A stretch of 64,000 bases of DNA from UBA1351 sp963677885 (GTDB taxonomy: Bacteria > Bacillota > Clostridia > Lachnospirales > Vallitaleaceae). This document shows, piece by piece, positions 16,176 through 26,335 of the stretch (the first letter of the stretch is position 1; each line of letters begins with the position of its first letter). Where the stretch lies: NCBI GenBank assembly GCA_963677885.1, contig OY782500.1, positions 2,480,001-2,544,000 of the forward strand, in the 5' to 3' direction. Below the pieces are notes generated by a model, which worked only from the letters and a program-made list of their open reading frames with translations, ran no database searches and was not told where the DNA came from. The position numbers and the translations under genes were made by a program.

Positions 16176-19062
16176 TCAACCATTCCTCTATCATGTCAAT
16201 GTCCGGTATAATCAATGGTTTTAACTGGTTCCCTTCACCATCGGTATAGCCAAACTCTTCAAGCTTTCTCATTATTTCCTGATTGATTCTCTTTTCAGCA
16301 AGGTCTGTTGCTGTCCGGATATTCACATCTTCTGTAACAACTGAGGCCAGGATGTTCCCCAGTTCACGCTCAATAATATATCCTCCCGGAACCCTTGGGG
16401 CTTCCTGAGCCCACATAAGCTGTTCCATAATGATTTCCTTGTCTTTTTCAGACCAGGGTGATCTGGCGATAGCTTCCAGGTTAGCTGAATTCCAAAGGTA
16501 TTCATTACCCAGAGTTGCCTGTAAGGTATAAGCGAACTCTGTCTGAACATCCGCTGACATCCACCATTTGAGGAACTCAAAACCTTCTTCCTGCTGGTCG
16601 CTTTGACTAAAGAGAAGGGCACTTTGGGCAGCTCCGGATGTATATCTGGTGACCTGACCATCCTCGCCTACCAGTCCCGGATAAGGGGCAATCCCCCATA
16701 GACCTGTAAGTTCAGGTGCTGCATTGGTCAGTAGATTGTAGGTTCCGTAATCAGAAATACCGATTGGTAATCGACCATCTCTAAAGCCTTGATAAAAACT
16801 GAGGATTTCATATTCCATATCATAGATGGTAAAGTTCTCAGTCAAATATTTAAGTCCACTGATCATATTAGGATTTTCCAGGTCTACCTGGGTCTGTCCT
16901 GCTTCAAAGAGCTGGGCATCACTTTGGAAAACAAAGGGCATAGTTGCCGCATAGGGCTTGTTAATCAGGTTGGATACATGGAGGTTAAATCCCTGTCCCA
17001 GTCTTTTTAACTCAGGCAGCATTTCCCTAACCTGGTCCATATTATCAGGCACCTGGTCAATCATGTCTTTACGGTAGAACATAACCCAGAAGTTAAAAGT
17101 TTCCGGCAAGGCGTAGATGCCTTCATCGAAAACTCCTGGTATCAGCATACCCGGGGCAAACCGCTTGCCTACTTCATTAAAGCCTTCCATTTCCCTTAGG
17201 TTAACCAGGGCTCCACGAAGGGCCAGGTCATAAACAAAGGTAGAGTTGATACCGATAGCACCATCAGGTGCTTTTCCTGAAGCGTTGGCCAGGATTAGTT
17301 TCTGCTGGTCCGGTACAACAGCCAGGTTAACCTTAATACCGGTTTCAGGCGTAAAGTCCTGATCCACCATTCTTTGGATAATCTCAATATATTGTCTTGG
17401 CCAGTTAAGCCATATGGTCAATGCATCATCTTCCTCATAGGAAGGATCGTAATCCGGCATAGTAAACGAAGCGATAAAGTGTTTCCAGTTACTTTTCAGA
17501 CTAGCTACAGGACCCATAGTTTTAGGTAACTGTGCATCCTCCTGATAGAAGGTAATCTTGTCCAAACTTAAGGACTGTCTGGTCAAATTCTGGACAACAC
17601 TGACCAGGTTTTGTCTAACCGAAGATTGTCCGTAGGAAAACTGGGTCAGATTTTGAGGCAGCTGGTTTGGATTTTCAGCCAGCTGACTAAGGGTTTTAGC
17701 CGCCACATTTAGAAGCTCTATTTCACCGGATTTCTTAACTCCCTGAACATCCAGCAAAAGCTCATAGACTTGGCTGATTTCCTCACTCCAGGTTAAGAGA
17801 TTGCTTTCTACGTCCAAACCATATTTTTCCAGTTCAAAGTCCCTGTATTTATCGGTATTGCCACCGGTCATTTTGTTAATGGCCAAAGCCATATCACTAA
17901 TTTCCGAAGCTACTTGGTTAATAACTGTAATTCCGTCTCTAAGAGGGTCTACTGTCACTTGAACTCTTAAGGTATGTGAGCCGGCTTCCAAAAAGATGGT
18001 TTCATCTAAAGTTTTATCTTCAAATTTTCTGTTATTGTCAAATTCAACGTTGTCAAAAGCCTGACTGGGTTTTACACCATCAATATAGATAGTTCGGTAA
18101 ACCTTGAAGCCTGACTTTAGGCTTTGACGGTACCGCATCATAAGATGGTAATAGCCATCTTCAACTACATCAAAGTCATACTCAACCCATCGTCCGGGGT
18201 CTCTGAAGTTGGCTTCAGCCAGCATGTTCTGGACCTTAAGCTCAGGATCATAAGGAGTCAACTTGGTATTAAACTCCATATCCGTCCGGATATTGGGTGA
18301 GTTTCTATAGGTCATGTCTTCAGCTTCAATAATGATATACTGATTACCCGAGGCCGGCTCTCCCGTAGGAAGACTTTGGTTTTTATAGCCTGCTTCCAGT
18401 CTGACGTCTCCAAATTCAACCTTACCTTCATTTATCTGAAAGACCAGTTGGTTATGGCCTTTTTCCAAGGGAATAAGAAGGGGTCTTGAATCCATAAACA
18501 AACTGTCATGAAGTTGGGTCGAATGCCACTCTGTATCCTTCACCGGCATGGCAATGGACTCATTGCCATATCGGTCATAAAAAGTCTCACCAGATGCCCA
18601 ATAATCTGAAAACATAAGATTTTCCAGTTCCTTATAGGCTTGATCACCATTGACTCTTAAGGACAGGTTAGTTGGCAGTATATTATCTCCAAAAGACCTG
18701 TAGTCAATACTGAGAGAATAGAGGCCTGACACCGGAGCTTCAAGGACCAGGGTCACCTGGTCATCCAGCTCACCGATTCTTGCTTCAGGGTAGATATCCT
18801 CTTTAGATAGGTAAATATCCTCACCCTCATAAACATCCAGGTCTGCTTCCATAAGAAAGGCTGCATAGCCTGTCTCTCCGATGACTTCCGCCATTTCCTG
18901 AAGCCTTTTTAGGGCATTTTCTTTTTTGTCGCTTGCATCTGCCATAGATATAAAGGAAGGTACAAGGGCTGCCATACTTAGAATCAAGACAAGGGCCAGT
19001 AATTTGGGCAAATATTTCATTAAGGAGTCTTTCCTAAGACTACTGCTTCTACCTGACTTCAT
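16165..19062 (-). CDS. Giant solute-binding protein with N-terminal carbohydrate-binding-like domains
   Basis: At 965 residues this is about twice the size of a normal CUT1 binding protein. After a signal peptide (LPKLLALVLILSMAALVPSF) there are two beta-sandwich regions, the first at about 60-220 and the second at about 240-390, which resembles CBM6/CBM35 modules (YIIIEAEDMTYRNSPNIR, GRWVEYDFDVVEDGYYHLMM). A helical linker follows, then a type 1 solute-binding domain from about 510 to the end (LTIWLNWPRQYIEIIQRMVD, MFYRKDMIDQVPDNMDQV). It overlaps the GH43 gene by 4 bp (ATGA). A second start at 19020 (MKYLPKLL) would give a more ordinary signal peptide. The fusion suggests that it captures long glycans before import; that is inference. 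Confidence 0.9.
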   Translation of the reverse strand: MKSGRSSSLRKDSLMKYLPKLLALVLILSMAALVPSFISMADASDKKENALKRLQEMAEVIGETGYAAFLMEADLDVYEGEDIYLSKEDIYPEARIGELDDQVTLVLEAPVSGLYSLSIDYRSFGDNILPTNLSLRVNGDQAYKELENLMFSDYWASGETFYDRYGNESIAMPVKDTEWHSTQLHDSLFMDSRPLLIPLEKGHNQLVFQINEGKVEFGDVRLEAGYKNQSLPTGEPASGNQYIIIEAEDMTYRNSPNIRTDMEFNTKLTPYDPELKVQNMLAEANFRDPGRWVEYDFDVVEDGYYHLMMRYRQSLKSGFKVYRTIYIDGVKPSQAFDNVEFDNNRKFEDKTLDETIFLEAGSHTLRVQVTVDPLRDGITVINQVASEISDMALAINKMTGGNTDKYRDFELEKYGLDVESNLLTWSEEISQVYELLLDVQGVKKSGEIELLNVAAKTLSQLAENPNQLPQNLTQFSYGQSSVRQNLVSVVQNLTRQSLSLDKITFYQEDAQLPKTMGPVASLKSNWKHFIASFTMPDYDPSYEEDDALTIWLNWPRQYIEIIQRMVDQDFTPETGIKVNLAVVPDQQKLILANASGKAPDGAIGINSTFVYDLALRGALVNLREMEGFNEVGKRFAPGMLIPGVFDEGIYALPETFNFWVMFYRKDMIDQVPDNMDQVREMLPELKRLGQGFNLHVSNLINKPYAATMPFVFQSDAQLFEAGQTQVDLENPNMISGLKYLTENFTIYDMEYEILSFYQGFRDGRLPIGISDYGTYNLLTNAAPELTGLWGIAPYPGLVGEDGQVTRYTSGAAQSALLFSQSDQQEEGFEFLKWWMSADVQTEFAYTLQATLGNEYLWNSANLEAIARSPWSEKDKEIIMEQLMWAQEAPRVPGGYIIERELGNILASVVTEDVNIRTATDLAEKRINQEIMRKLEEFGYTDGEGNQLKPLIIPDIDMIEEWLNEE

Positions 19063-21329
19063 TGTCCGGCTCCTTTCTCCTGGTGGTAATGAAGGGATGC
19101 TTCCACAATTCCTTGTCCTTCACCTAAAACTTCAAGTCCAACCTTGCCATAAAGATAGGGCTTGGAATCTGTATACACAATCAGTTCCCTGTCATCGACT
19201 AGAAGCCGAATATTGGGTCCACTGCATTCAATATCAATTTTTATATATTCACTCTCTAGGCCATCATCGACTTTGGAGCATAACTCACATCCTGCCAAGG
19301 GCTTGGAATCATAGGCCAGCTTTGAAAGAGTCAGGTGCTTGTCTTTTATGACAAGACCATAACCTATCAGACTTTGTCTAACCTGGGCCTCATAGAAGGA
19401 TTCCTTGCTGGCTCTGACATAGAGACCAATCTCTCCTGTGTCCGGAGCATCTCTTCGGATGACTACCCTATAGGTATAGTCCATATCACTGACTTTACCC
19501 ATAAAACCCATTCCCCTGTTGGCACAGCAGCCCAGTCCCCATAATTTGGTCATTAATGTGGGATTGTCACTTCCGCCACGGCCTTTTTGTGTTAGGGCTT
19601 TGAAATGGTCTGGGTTCATGAGTCCTTCATGAACACCAACAATCGTCTGACTTTGACTAGCTTGGCCACTAGATAAATCATCATCTTCGACTAAGATCCA
19701 CTCCAGATAATCAATGATAGATCCGGCTTCAAAAGTAAGCTCAATCTGGTCCTGACTCTTACATAAATATCTGGTCCCAAAATAGGTCTTGGTCCATTGG
19801 TCTTGGCCAGGTCTTTTTAGGTTAACAAAAAGTCGGTAGTAGCCATTTTCTTTAATGGTCACTTTATAGGTCAAGGGCCTTTGATCCAGGATTTTTACCA
19901 CATCAAAGACAAATCCCTTTTCTTCTTTTTGATCAAGCTCATAGCCCTTTTTGTTAGATCCGGCATCTTCTTTTGTATACTCTTGATGACCGGGTTCATG
20001 ACCAAGGCAAAAGGCTCCATCAATTCTTCCGGGAATAGCCTTTGGTTCCAAAACTTCAAAATCCCCAGGTCTTCTGCCTGTATAGGCACAAAATCCAATA
20101 GACGGGTTGCCTTGATTGGCAACCATAGAGGAGATTCTTCCAATAAAGGAAAGACCTCCCACATATAGGTCATTCACCCATATTTTCAAATTTTCATGAA
20201 CCACCTGTACCCTTGTTGTTATAAGTCCATTTGGACAAACATTTTTAGGACAGGTGCCTTTTATTTCCAGGTCACCAATCTTACAGATGTAACTTAAGCA
20301 ATCTTGGTCCTGTCCATAGATCAGATTTCCAATTTCCTTATCATCATCATAGAAAGTGTATCCATCTTTTGGAAGTCCATAGGAGTTCCATTCATATATA
20401 CCATATCCTTGATCCTCAAGAGGAGTTCCACCCTCTATAGTCATAGGTCCTAACCTCTTAAGTCCTCTGCCATACTGGTCAGGCATGGAAAATTCTGGTT
20501 GAGTCCACCAGGTGGAATTGGCTGACAGCCTTGCCTTGTTTCTAAAAAGCCGGTCAATATTAAGTCCTCGGATACCCTTGTCACCAATCCATTCAAAATG
20601 ATGGTAGACAATCAGGTCACCTGACATATCCGGAGCCAGAACATTGGCACTATGGCCTAGTCCAAAACGTTGGTCCATGGTTTCAAGGAGGAGAATGGAT
20701 TCATCCAACTTCTTAAAACCTCTGTCCGGCCCCTGGTCAGAAACCAAATAGGCAACCCGGTAACCTCTGCTTAAGAAATGATTACCGGTGACGGTCATAT
20801 AATATAAGCCATCTCTTTTGATGACCATTGGACCTTCTGTCCAGTGGTCAAGGGATGAGTTTTCCACCATCTGGCCCTTGGCCCTAATCGAGGTTGTTGA
20901 GTCCATCTTATGAACCATAATACCCTTGAATCCTGCCCTATAGAAGTACATGGACCCATCATCATCAATGAAAACACTTCCATCAATAGACTGGCCAATA
21001 TTAGGTCCTGTCATTTCAAAAGGTCCATCAGGCTGGTCGCTTTCCAGAATGTAATGGCCGTTTCCTTTTGGTGAAGTCATCATATAGAACTTGCCATGGC
21101 TATAGATGACTTCCGGAGCAAATGCGTTGTGAAGCTCCTCTATATCACACACCTGACCCAGATACTCAAAACCGACAAGGTCCTCTGATTTCCAGCACTC
21201 AACACCCTGACCAAACTTGGCTGTTCCATATAAATAATACCATCCGTCATGTCTTAAGAGAAAAGGATCGGCCAGCGCATAATCCGGCCACTTCCTTTCA
21301 TCAATTCCATAAGGATTCTTAATCATCAT
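19059..21329 (-). CDS. GH43-type glycoside hydrolase, cytoplasmic
   Basis: The 756-residue protein has an N-terminal five-bladed GH43 propeller, with the catalytic base Asp in YALADPFLLRHDG, the pKa-modulating Asp in SIDGSVFIDDDG and the acid Glu in DHWTEGPMVI. Known GH43 activities are arabinofuranosidase, xylosidase, arabinanase and galactosidase; the exact one cannot be told. C-terminal beta-sandwich regions follow, one CBM6-like (NGYYRLFVNLKRPG) and one LamG-like. No signal peptide is present, so it would act on imported oligosaccharide. The ATG at 21329 has GGGGG at the right distance. It is a paralogue of the lipoprotein GH43 at 23472-26090. Confidence 0.88.
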   Translation of the reverse strand: MMIKNPYGIDERKWPDYALADPFLLRHDGWYYLYGTAKFGQGVECWKSEDLVGFEYLGQVCDIEELHNAFAPEVIYSHGKFYMMTSPKGNGHYILESDQPDGPFEMTGPNIGQSIDGSVFIDDDGSMYFYRAGFKGIMVHKMDSTTSIRAKGQMVENSSLDHWTEGPMVIKRDGLYYMTVTGNHFLSRGYRVAYLVSDQGPDRGFKKLDESILLLETMDQRFGLGHSANVLAPDMSGDLIVYHHFEWIGDKGIRGLNIDRLFRNKARLSANSTWWTQPEFSMPDQYGRGLKRLGPMTIEGGTPLEDQGYGIYEWNSYGLPKDGYTFYDDDKEIGNLIYGQDQDCLSYICKIGDLEIKGTCPKNVCPNGLITTRVQVVHENLKIWVNDLYVGGLSFIGRISSMVANQGNPSIGFCAYTGRRPGDFEVLEPKAIPGRIDGAFCLGHEPGHQEYTKEDAGSNKKGYELDQKEEKGFVFDVVKILDQRPLTYKVTIKENGYYRLFVNLKRPGQDQWTKTYFGTRYLCKSQDQIELTFEAGSIIDYLEWILVEDDDLSSGQASQSQTIVGVHEGLMNPDHFKALTQKGRGGSDNPTLMTKLWGLGCCANRGMGFMGKVSDMDYTYRVVIRRDAPDTGEIGLYVRASKESFYEAQVRQSLIGYGLVIKDKHLTLSKLAYDSKPLAGCELCSKVDDGLESEYIKIDIECSGPNIRLLVDDRELIVYTDSKPYLYGKVGLEVLGEGQGIVEASLHYHQEKGAGQ

Positions 21330-21357
21330 TACCGGTTCCCCCAATTACATCTTATTA

Positions 21358-23103
21358 CTATACTTTACGAAGATTGATTTCTCTGATTTTCTCAATATCC
21401 ACTTTTGGGTTACGGTCTATATCCCAAAGTCCATTGATTTCCTGCTGAACATCTGTTACCTGTGTAAAGCAGTACCCCATATTATAAGGTAATTTTTTGA
21501 AAGCGGTAGTCAAAGAATCAAATCTTTTAATAAATTCTTCTTCTGATGCTACTTGACGTCCATAGCCCCAACCGGATTCATCGGCGAAGGCTATACCTCC
21601 ATACTCAGTGTTCATAACCGGTTGGCCCTTATATTCATAACCTTTAGCCATAGCGTATTTTCCGCCGTTAAAAGGTATCTTGTTGGTGACTATAGCCTCT
21701 TTATCGGTATAATTTTCTGTAATATAGTCACCCCATTCGTGGTAATCATGAAGGCCAACTATATCCGATACCGTATGTTCCCATCCTTCATTAACCATGA
21801 CCAGACGCATAGGGTCAATGGACTTGGTCAGGTAATACATACCTTCTGTGAAAAGCTGTTGGTGTCTATCTGTATAGATTTCAGGAACACCCCAGGACTC
21901 ATTAATGACCGTCCATGTAATAATCGATGGATGATTGTAGTTCTGTCTTACAATCTCTACCCATTCTCTTGAAAAATTGGAGATTGCATCGTCGTTAAAG
22001 ACATAAGTCGAAGGCATTTCACACCAGAGCAGCATCCCCATCTTATCACAGAGATAATGGAATCTTGGATCCTCAACCTTCTCATGTTTACGAAGTCCGT
22101 TATAACCGGCTTCCTTAATGATCTCAATATCTTTGATCATCGCCTCTTCAGATGGAGGTGTCAGGTGGGAATCTTTCCAGTAACCCTGATCCAAAATCAA
22201 CCGCTGGTATAGGGGAAGGTTATTGAGAAGAACCTGGCCATTGGCCGTTTCTATCTTACGCATACCGAAATAGGTTTTAGCTTCATCCAGAACCCTGTCT
22301 CCTGGTTGATCATCCACAATTTTAAGAACAACATCATATAGAACCGGATCATGAGGCCACCAAAGCTTTAGGGTAAAAGGCATTTCCTTGCTTCGAAGAC
22401 TTAAATCAAAAACAGTCTGATTTTCTAAAAGTTCAACTTCTGCAGCTACTATATCCTGACCTTTAAGACTTACCTGGCAAATCAATTTTTTGCCCAGGGC
22501 CTGGTCTGTAACATCAACTTCAAAACGGATGGTTCCCTGGTCTATGTCCGGCGTCATCTTATGGTAGGTCACTCTTGCCGGTGACACCTTTTCCATCCAT
22601 ACTGTTTTCCAGATACCTGTTGTCTGTATATACCAACACTCGTATACACTGTTCTTCCATCTTTGCTTCCCTCTTGGCTGAGTTGCCTTGAAACTGTCTT
22701 CAGCTTTTAGGGTAATGGTATTGGTTCCGATTATTAAGAAATCGGTAACGTCGAAGGAAAATGCAGCATAACCACCTTGATGGCTTCCGGCAAACTTTCC
22801 GTTAACCCAAACCTTAGCCACATAGTCAACTCCTTCGAAACGAAGAATCCAACGCCCTTCCAGGTCGTCAATCTCAACCTCTCTGCGGTACCATACGTTA
22901 TTATGAATCTCTTGACTGTCAATGCCGCTCATCTTGCTTTCATAAGCATATGGAACTTGAATTTCCATCCCAGCCGGAAAAGCATCATTCATATATCCAT
23001 TGGTTTCACCAATATTCTCATCATCAAATGCAAATTGCCATGGACCATTTAGATTAACCCAATTGGCTCTTTCCAGCATGGGTCTTGGATATCCCTTTAA
23101 CAT
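21358..23103 (-). CDS. Glycoside hydrolase family 2 enzyme (beta-galactosidase/glucuronidase type)
   Basis: A 581-residue cytoplasmic GH2 enzyme with the three core domains: a jelly-roll sugar-binding domain (VWYRREVEIDDLEGRWILRF), an Ig-like domain, and a TIM barrel. The acid/base Glu is in TVINESWGVPE and the nucleophile Glu in MNTEYGGIAFADES. It lacks the extra C-terminal domains of large beta-galactosidases, as do many short GH2 enzymes. AAGGAG precedes the ATG. It is the first gene of the downstream transcription unit, behind a 368-bp regulatory gap with several TACA-N7-TGTA operators. It probably trims imported oligosaccharides together with the GH43 encoded next. Confidence 0.92.
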   Translation of the reverse strand: MLKGYPRPMLERANWVNLNGPWQFAFDDENIGETNGYMNDAFPAGMEIQVPYAYESKMSGIDSQEIHNNVWYRREVEIDDLEGRWILRFEGVDYVAKVWVNGKFAGSHQGGYAAFSFDVTDFLIIGTNTITLKAEDSFKATQPRGKQRWKNSVYECWYIQTTGIWKTVWMEKVSPARVTYHKMTPDIDQGTIRFEVDVTDQALGKKLICQVSLKGQDIVAAEVELLENQTVFDLSLRSKEMPFTLKLWWPHDPVLYDVVLKIVDDQPGDRVLDEAKTYFGMRKIETANGQVLLNNLPLYQRLILDQGYWKDSHLTPPSEEAMIKDIEIIKEAGYNGLRKHEKVEDPRFHYLCDKMGMLLWCEMPSTYVFNDDAISNFSREWVEIVRQNYNHPSIITWTVINESWGVPEIYTDRHQQLFTEGMYYLTKSIDPMRLVMVNEGWEHTVSDIVGLHDYHEWGDYITENYTDKEAIVTNKIPFNGGKYAMAKGYEYKGQPVMNTEYGGIAFADESGWGYGRQVASEEEFIKRFDSLTTAFKKLPYNMGYCFTQVTDVQQEINGLWDIDRNPKVDIEKIREINLRKV

Positions 23104-23209
23104 CGTTTTTCTCCTTCTATACGCTACTTATTCTAACTGTCCTATCCTTCAGAGAAATCCACCTGAGGATTTAAACATTTTCTATGTAGTAATGCCATTT
23201 ATTATTTCT

Positions 23210-23224
23210 ACAATATTTATGTAG
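23210..23224. promoter_or_regulatory. Operator copy 1 (TACA-N7-TGTA)
   Basis: TACAATATTTATGTA, a dyad extended by C/G at each end, lies about 107 bp upstream of the GH2 start. It shares its consensus with four other sites in the two regulatory gaps of this locus. Confidence 0.6.
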
Positions 23225-23278
23225 TATTAACTTAATACTTACTTTATCACAGGATATTACCCCTGTCAATTGCTATTT

Positions 23279-23293
23279 TACACTTTTTATGTA
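23279..23293. promoter_or_regulatory. Operator copy 2 (TACA-N7-TGTA)
   Basis: TACACTTTTTATGTA matches the same half-sites, with a different core. It lies 69 bp from copy 1. Confidence 0.5.
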
Positions 23294-23364
23294 TATAATA
23301 CCTCTTGCATATACGCCATTATATAGGGCTTTTGCCAGATAAAATCTTACTCAGTGATTATAAA

Positions 23365-23379
23365 TACAATATTTATGTA
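23365..23379. promoter_or_regulatory. Operator copy 3 (TACA-N7-TGTA)
   Basis: TACAATATTTATGTA is identical to copy 1, flanked by A and T instead of C and G. Confidence 0.6.
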
Positions 23380-23403
23380 TTAATAAAAAGACTAACATAT
23401 ATT

Positions 23404-23436
23404 TATACATAATATTTATACATAATTTTTATACAA
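23404..23436. repeat. Three 13-bp direct repeats in the GH2 regulatory gap
   Basis: TATACAT, TATACAT and TATACAA start at 23404, 23417 and 23430, so they repeat at a 13-bp period. They contain the TACA half-site of the operators but not the paired TGTA. They may be weaker regulator sites or simply AT-rich DNA. Confidence 0.4.
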
Positions 23437-23471
23437 TAACACTTTTTCACCCAATTGCACTTCAAGAGGCC

Positions 23472-26090
23472 TTAGAAAGATTCAATCTTCAAGTTTTTAA
23501 AATACATCTTGGAATCCTTGGACCAAAAGCCGGTACGTCCGGTAATGTAAGCCTCCGGATCTGTATATTCAAGTATCGCTTCCTTGCCACCATCCCAGTA
23601 GACACGAATTGTCGAACCCTCTGCCTCAACCCGTACATGGTAAAATTTGTCATCTTCAATCTTAATCTTGGCTCCGGCAATGTGTTCTCTTCCATAGTTC
23701 AACTTGGTCAAAGTCACCTGAAGCTTGTCAAAAGATACATAATAAGCGATGGCAGCCGCATCAATCTGATGTTCAAAGTAGGATTCCTCAGAACTGCGAA
23801 TCAAGAGACCGGCACTTCCAATGGAATCACCATCTTTGATCATGAGGTCAAAATCTACCCTGTAGTCCTGAAGACTTTCAGGTCCAAAAAGAACTTTTAC
23901 GTCCTTAACATCCTTATCTGGAACATAGCCGTCTTTTTTGGAATCCCAGATTCCCCACTTGCCACGTCCACCAATATAAGAAGCCTCTTTGGCACTGACA
24001 ACACCATCATTTAAAGGATTCTCAAAGAGAAATTCTGTGGTTACAGGTTCTAGCTCAAAGGCAGATACAACCATTGTCCCTTCCGTAACTTTTCTGAATG
24101 TCAGGGTATGACAGCCTGCTTCCAGGTCAATATTCCCTCCGATAAACTTACCCTTATCGTATGTACTTTCACCATCTATAATAAGATTACCAACAGGATT
24201 TCCGTCCATGTACACTTCAAAACCTGTCGCCTGGCTGGGAACCTGTCCTAAAAGAGCCACTGTATGAAGCCCAGGGTTTTCCACATTGACTTGATAACTT
24301 AGCCAATCACCGGCATGGTCTAAATTAACCGAGTATATTCCCGACTCATCCTGACTGATTTTTACAGCATCACCCTTCCTAAAAAGATCCGCTTCCTCAT
24401 GGTAGCCCGTTTGATAACCGGTCCCTAGGCCTGGCAAATAATGGACCGCCTCCAAGATACCCGGCACCCCTTTATAGGCCTCATAATCACTGGAGCCATG
24501 AACCTTATCCGAAAAAGCAGTATAGCCAACCTCAGGCTGATTATCCTGCCAGCTGTAGCCTATTTTGCCTCCACCAAAAGACATGTCCGTAACCTGACCT
24601 TTCAACATCTGGTCAATATAGACATCAACCGAATCACCGGCCACCTGAAGACGGAAGGTATGAAGAGCTTCCTTATTATAACCATCAAAAAGGTCAAAGG
24701 CTTTCCTTGTCACCTGACCATCCTTATATTGAAGAAGACTAAAAGTCTCTCCCTGGTAGTCCAGGAAAACCTGACCATAGTTCTGATCATCTATATATGA
24801 AAAGATTAAAGACACAACCTTATCCTGATTCCCGGATATCACATTATATTCAGCCGTATAGGCCTCATCGGAGATTTTATTACTCAAGACAGCCTTAACA
24901 CCATCTACTTCAACCTCCTCAAGAAAACTTTCACCATCACCAGCTCCGTCAAGTCCGTATACTTCAAAACCAGGTCTTTCAGGCACAGGTTGACTATATT
25001 CACTTGGACCAGACACTGTCAGACGCCTTCCATTAAAGAGGAATCTGTCCATATTTAATGACCGGATTCTTGGTCCCGTTGAATAATCAGAACTGTGGTA
25101 CATCATATAGTAGGAATCCAGATCAGGCCCCATAACCGTCGAGTTATGACCAATTCCTGTAATACGGCCCTCCGTATTAATGGCAATAGGGTTATTGTCT
25201 CCAACCTCATAAGGTCCCAAGGGTCCTTCCGTTGATGTTGAATAGTTGATGCGGTAGCCGGTAGAATCCAGGTGGTTGCCGGTATAGGTCAGATAATAGA
25301 TACCCTCCCGCTTAATAACCATAGGCCCCTCCGTCCACCAATTCATGTAGGCATTTAAAACCTTGGCTCCGGTAATATCCATCAAATCTGGAGTTTCTAT
25401 TCCCTGAATCCCCTTATCTCCCGAATTATAGAAATAGAATCTTGAGTCATCATCAATAAAGAAGGAACCGTCAATTAAGTGACCAAAATTATCTGTCGCT
25501 GCCTTAAATGGCCCCAAAGGACTATCCGAAGTCAGAACATAATGACCCTGGCCAGCCGGTGATGTACACATATAAAAAGTCCCATTGTAATAGGTGACTT
25601 CCGGCGCATAGGCTCCCTCTGTAAGTTCTTCACCAGCCACTTCCTGTCCATACTCCCAAGTTACCATATCCTTGGAAGTCCAAACCCGGATACCTACATT
25701 AAAGTCCTTAGTTGAAGGATACAGATAATACATACCGTTCCATCTGAATACAAAAGGATCGCCTATTCCATACTTTTCCCAGGAATCTTCCACGACCAAT
25801 TCATTGGTATAGAAGTCTTCCGGCAGAACACTTGCCTGATTCAACCGGTCCATAGCCTCTATAAATGTTTTGTCCTGGTCTTCAGTCACTTTTCTCTCAA
25901 TTGTAATTTCTACTGGTTCTTTACTTGAATTTTCCACCTTTTCCACATCTCCTATTTGATTCATCTCTTCTTCAGGACTAGTGGACGAATCATCCACCTC
26001 GCCGTAACATCCACATAAAAGAACTATACCCGCCAAAGCACAGGCACCCCTAATCCATTTACCGCCTTTTATCCATCTAATCTTAATCAT
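23472..26090 (-). CDS. Surface lipoprotein GH43 with CBM6-like and LamG-like modules
   Basis: This 872-residue enzyme is exported and lipid-anchored: the signal ends ALAGIVLLCGC. A five-bladed GH43 domain follows at about 100-350, with catalytic Asp in GIGDPFVFRWNG, modulating Asp in LIDGSFFIDDDS and acid Glu in NWWTEGPMVI. Then come a beta-sandwich, a CBM6-like module (SQDESGIYSVNLDHAGDWLS) and a C-terminal LamG-like sandwich. It would cut polysaccharide outside, feeding the transporter. ATG 26090 is chosen for the AAAGG site and signal peptide. The gene lies upstream of the GH2 unit, separated from it by a 368-bp gap, and is divergent from the ArsR-like regulator. Confidence 0.9.
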   Translation of the reverse strand: MIKIRWIKGGKWIRGACALAGIVLLCGCYGEVDDSSTSPEEEMNQIGDVEKVENSSKEPVEITIERKVTEDQDKTFIEAMDRLNQASVLPEDFYTNELVVEDSWEKYGIGDPFVFRWNGMYYLYPSTKDFNVGIRVWTSKDMVTWEYGQEVAGEELTEGAYAPEVTYYNGTFYMCTSPAGQGHYVLTSDSPLGPFKAATDNFGHLIDGSFFIDDDSRFYFYNSGDKGIQGIETPDLMDITGAKVLNAYMNWWTEGPMVIKREGIYYLTYTGNHLDSTGYRINYSTSTEGPLGPYEVGDNNPIAINTEGRITGIGHNSTVMGPDLDSYYMMYHSSDYSTGPRIRSLNMDRFLFNGRRLTVSGPSEYSQPVPERPGFEVYGLDGAGDGESFLEEVEVDGVKAVLSNKISDEAYTAEYNVISGNQDKVVSLIFSYIDDQNYGQVFLDYQGETFSLLQYKDGQVTRKAFDLFDGYNKEALHTFRLQVAGDSVDVYIDQMLKGQVTDMSFGGGKIGYSWQDNQPEVGYTAFSDKVHGSSDYEAYKGVPGILEAVHYLPGLGTGYQTGYHEEADLFRKGDAVKISQDESGIYSVNLDHAGDWLSYQVNVENPGLHTVALLGQVPSQATGFEVYMDGNPVGNLIIDGESTYDKGKFIGGNIDLEAGCHTLTFRKVTEGTMVVSAFELEPVTTEFLFENPLNDGVVSAKEASYIGGRGKWGIWDSKKDGYVPDKDVKDVKVLFGPESLQDYRVDFDLMIKDGDSIGSAGLLIRSSEESYFEHQIDAAAIAYYVSFDKLQVTLTKLNYGREHIAGAKIKIEDDKFYHVRVEAEGSTIRVYWDGGKEAILEYTDPEAYITGRTGFWSKDSKMYFKNLKIESF

Positions 26091-26178
26091 ATCTGTCAAA
26101 CCTTTTAGCCTCCCATGTACCGAAAAACAAGATTTCTGTTCTTAATTCCAATACTTTTGTATTAATAAATGGTGTTTC

Positions 26179-26193
26179 TACAATATTCTTGTA
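26179..26193. promoter_or_regulatory. Operator copy 4 (TACA-N7-TGTA)
   Basis: TACAATATTCTTGTA, flanked by C/G as in copy 1, lies about 90 bp upstream of the GH43 lipoprotein gene, where it could control that promoter. A shorter related dyad, ATACTTTTGTAT, lies nearby at about 26151. Confidence 0.6.
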
Positions 26194-26335
26194 GTTCAAT
26201 TACATTACCTACTTTAGCACAGGAAAAATAGGCTGTCAATCCACTTTTTCGTTGATTTAACACAAGTATCACTTACAATTTTATCGAATTCCCGGCATTT
26301 CAACAAGAAGCAATCCCAGACTTTTAAGGTCTTTA

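Noticed and set aside
6503..26090. A transporter ATPase gene in the carbohydrate locus
   Set aside because: None is present. CUT1 systems often use a shared MsmX-like ATPase encoded elsewhere.
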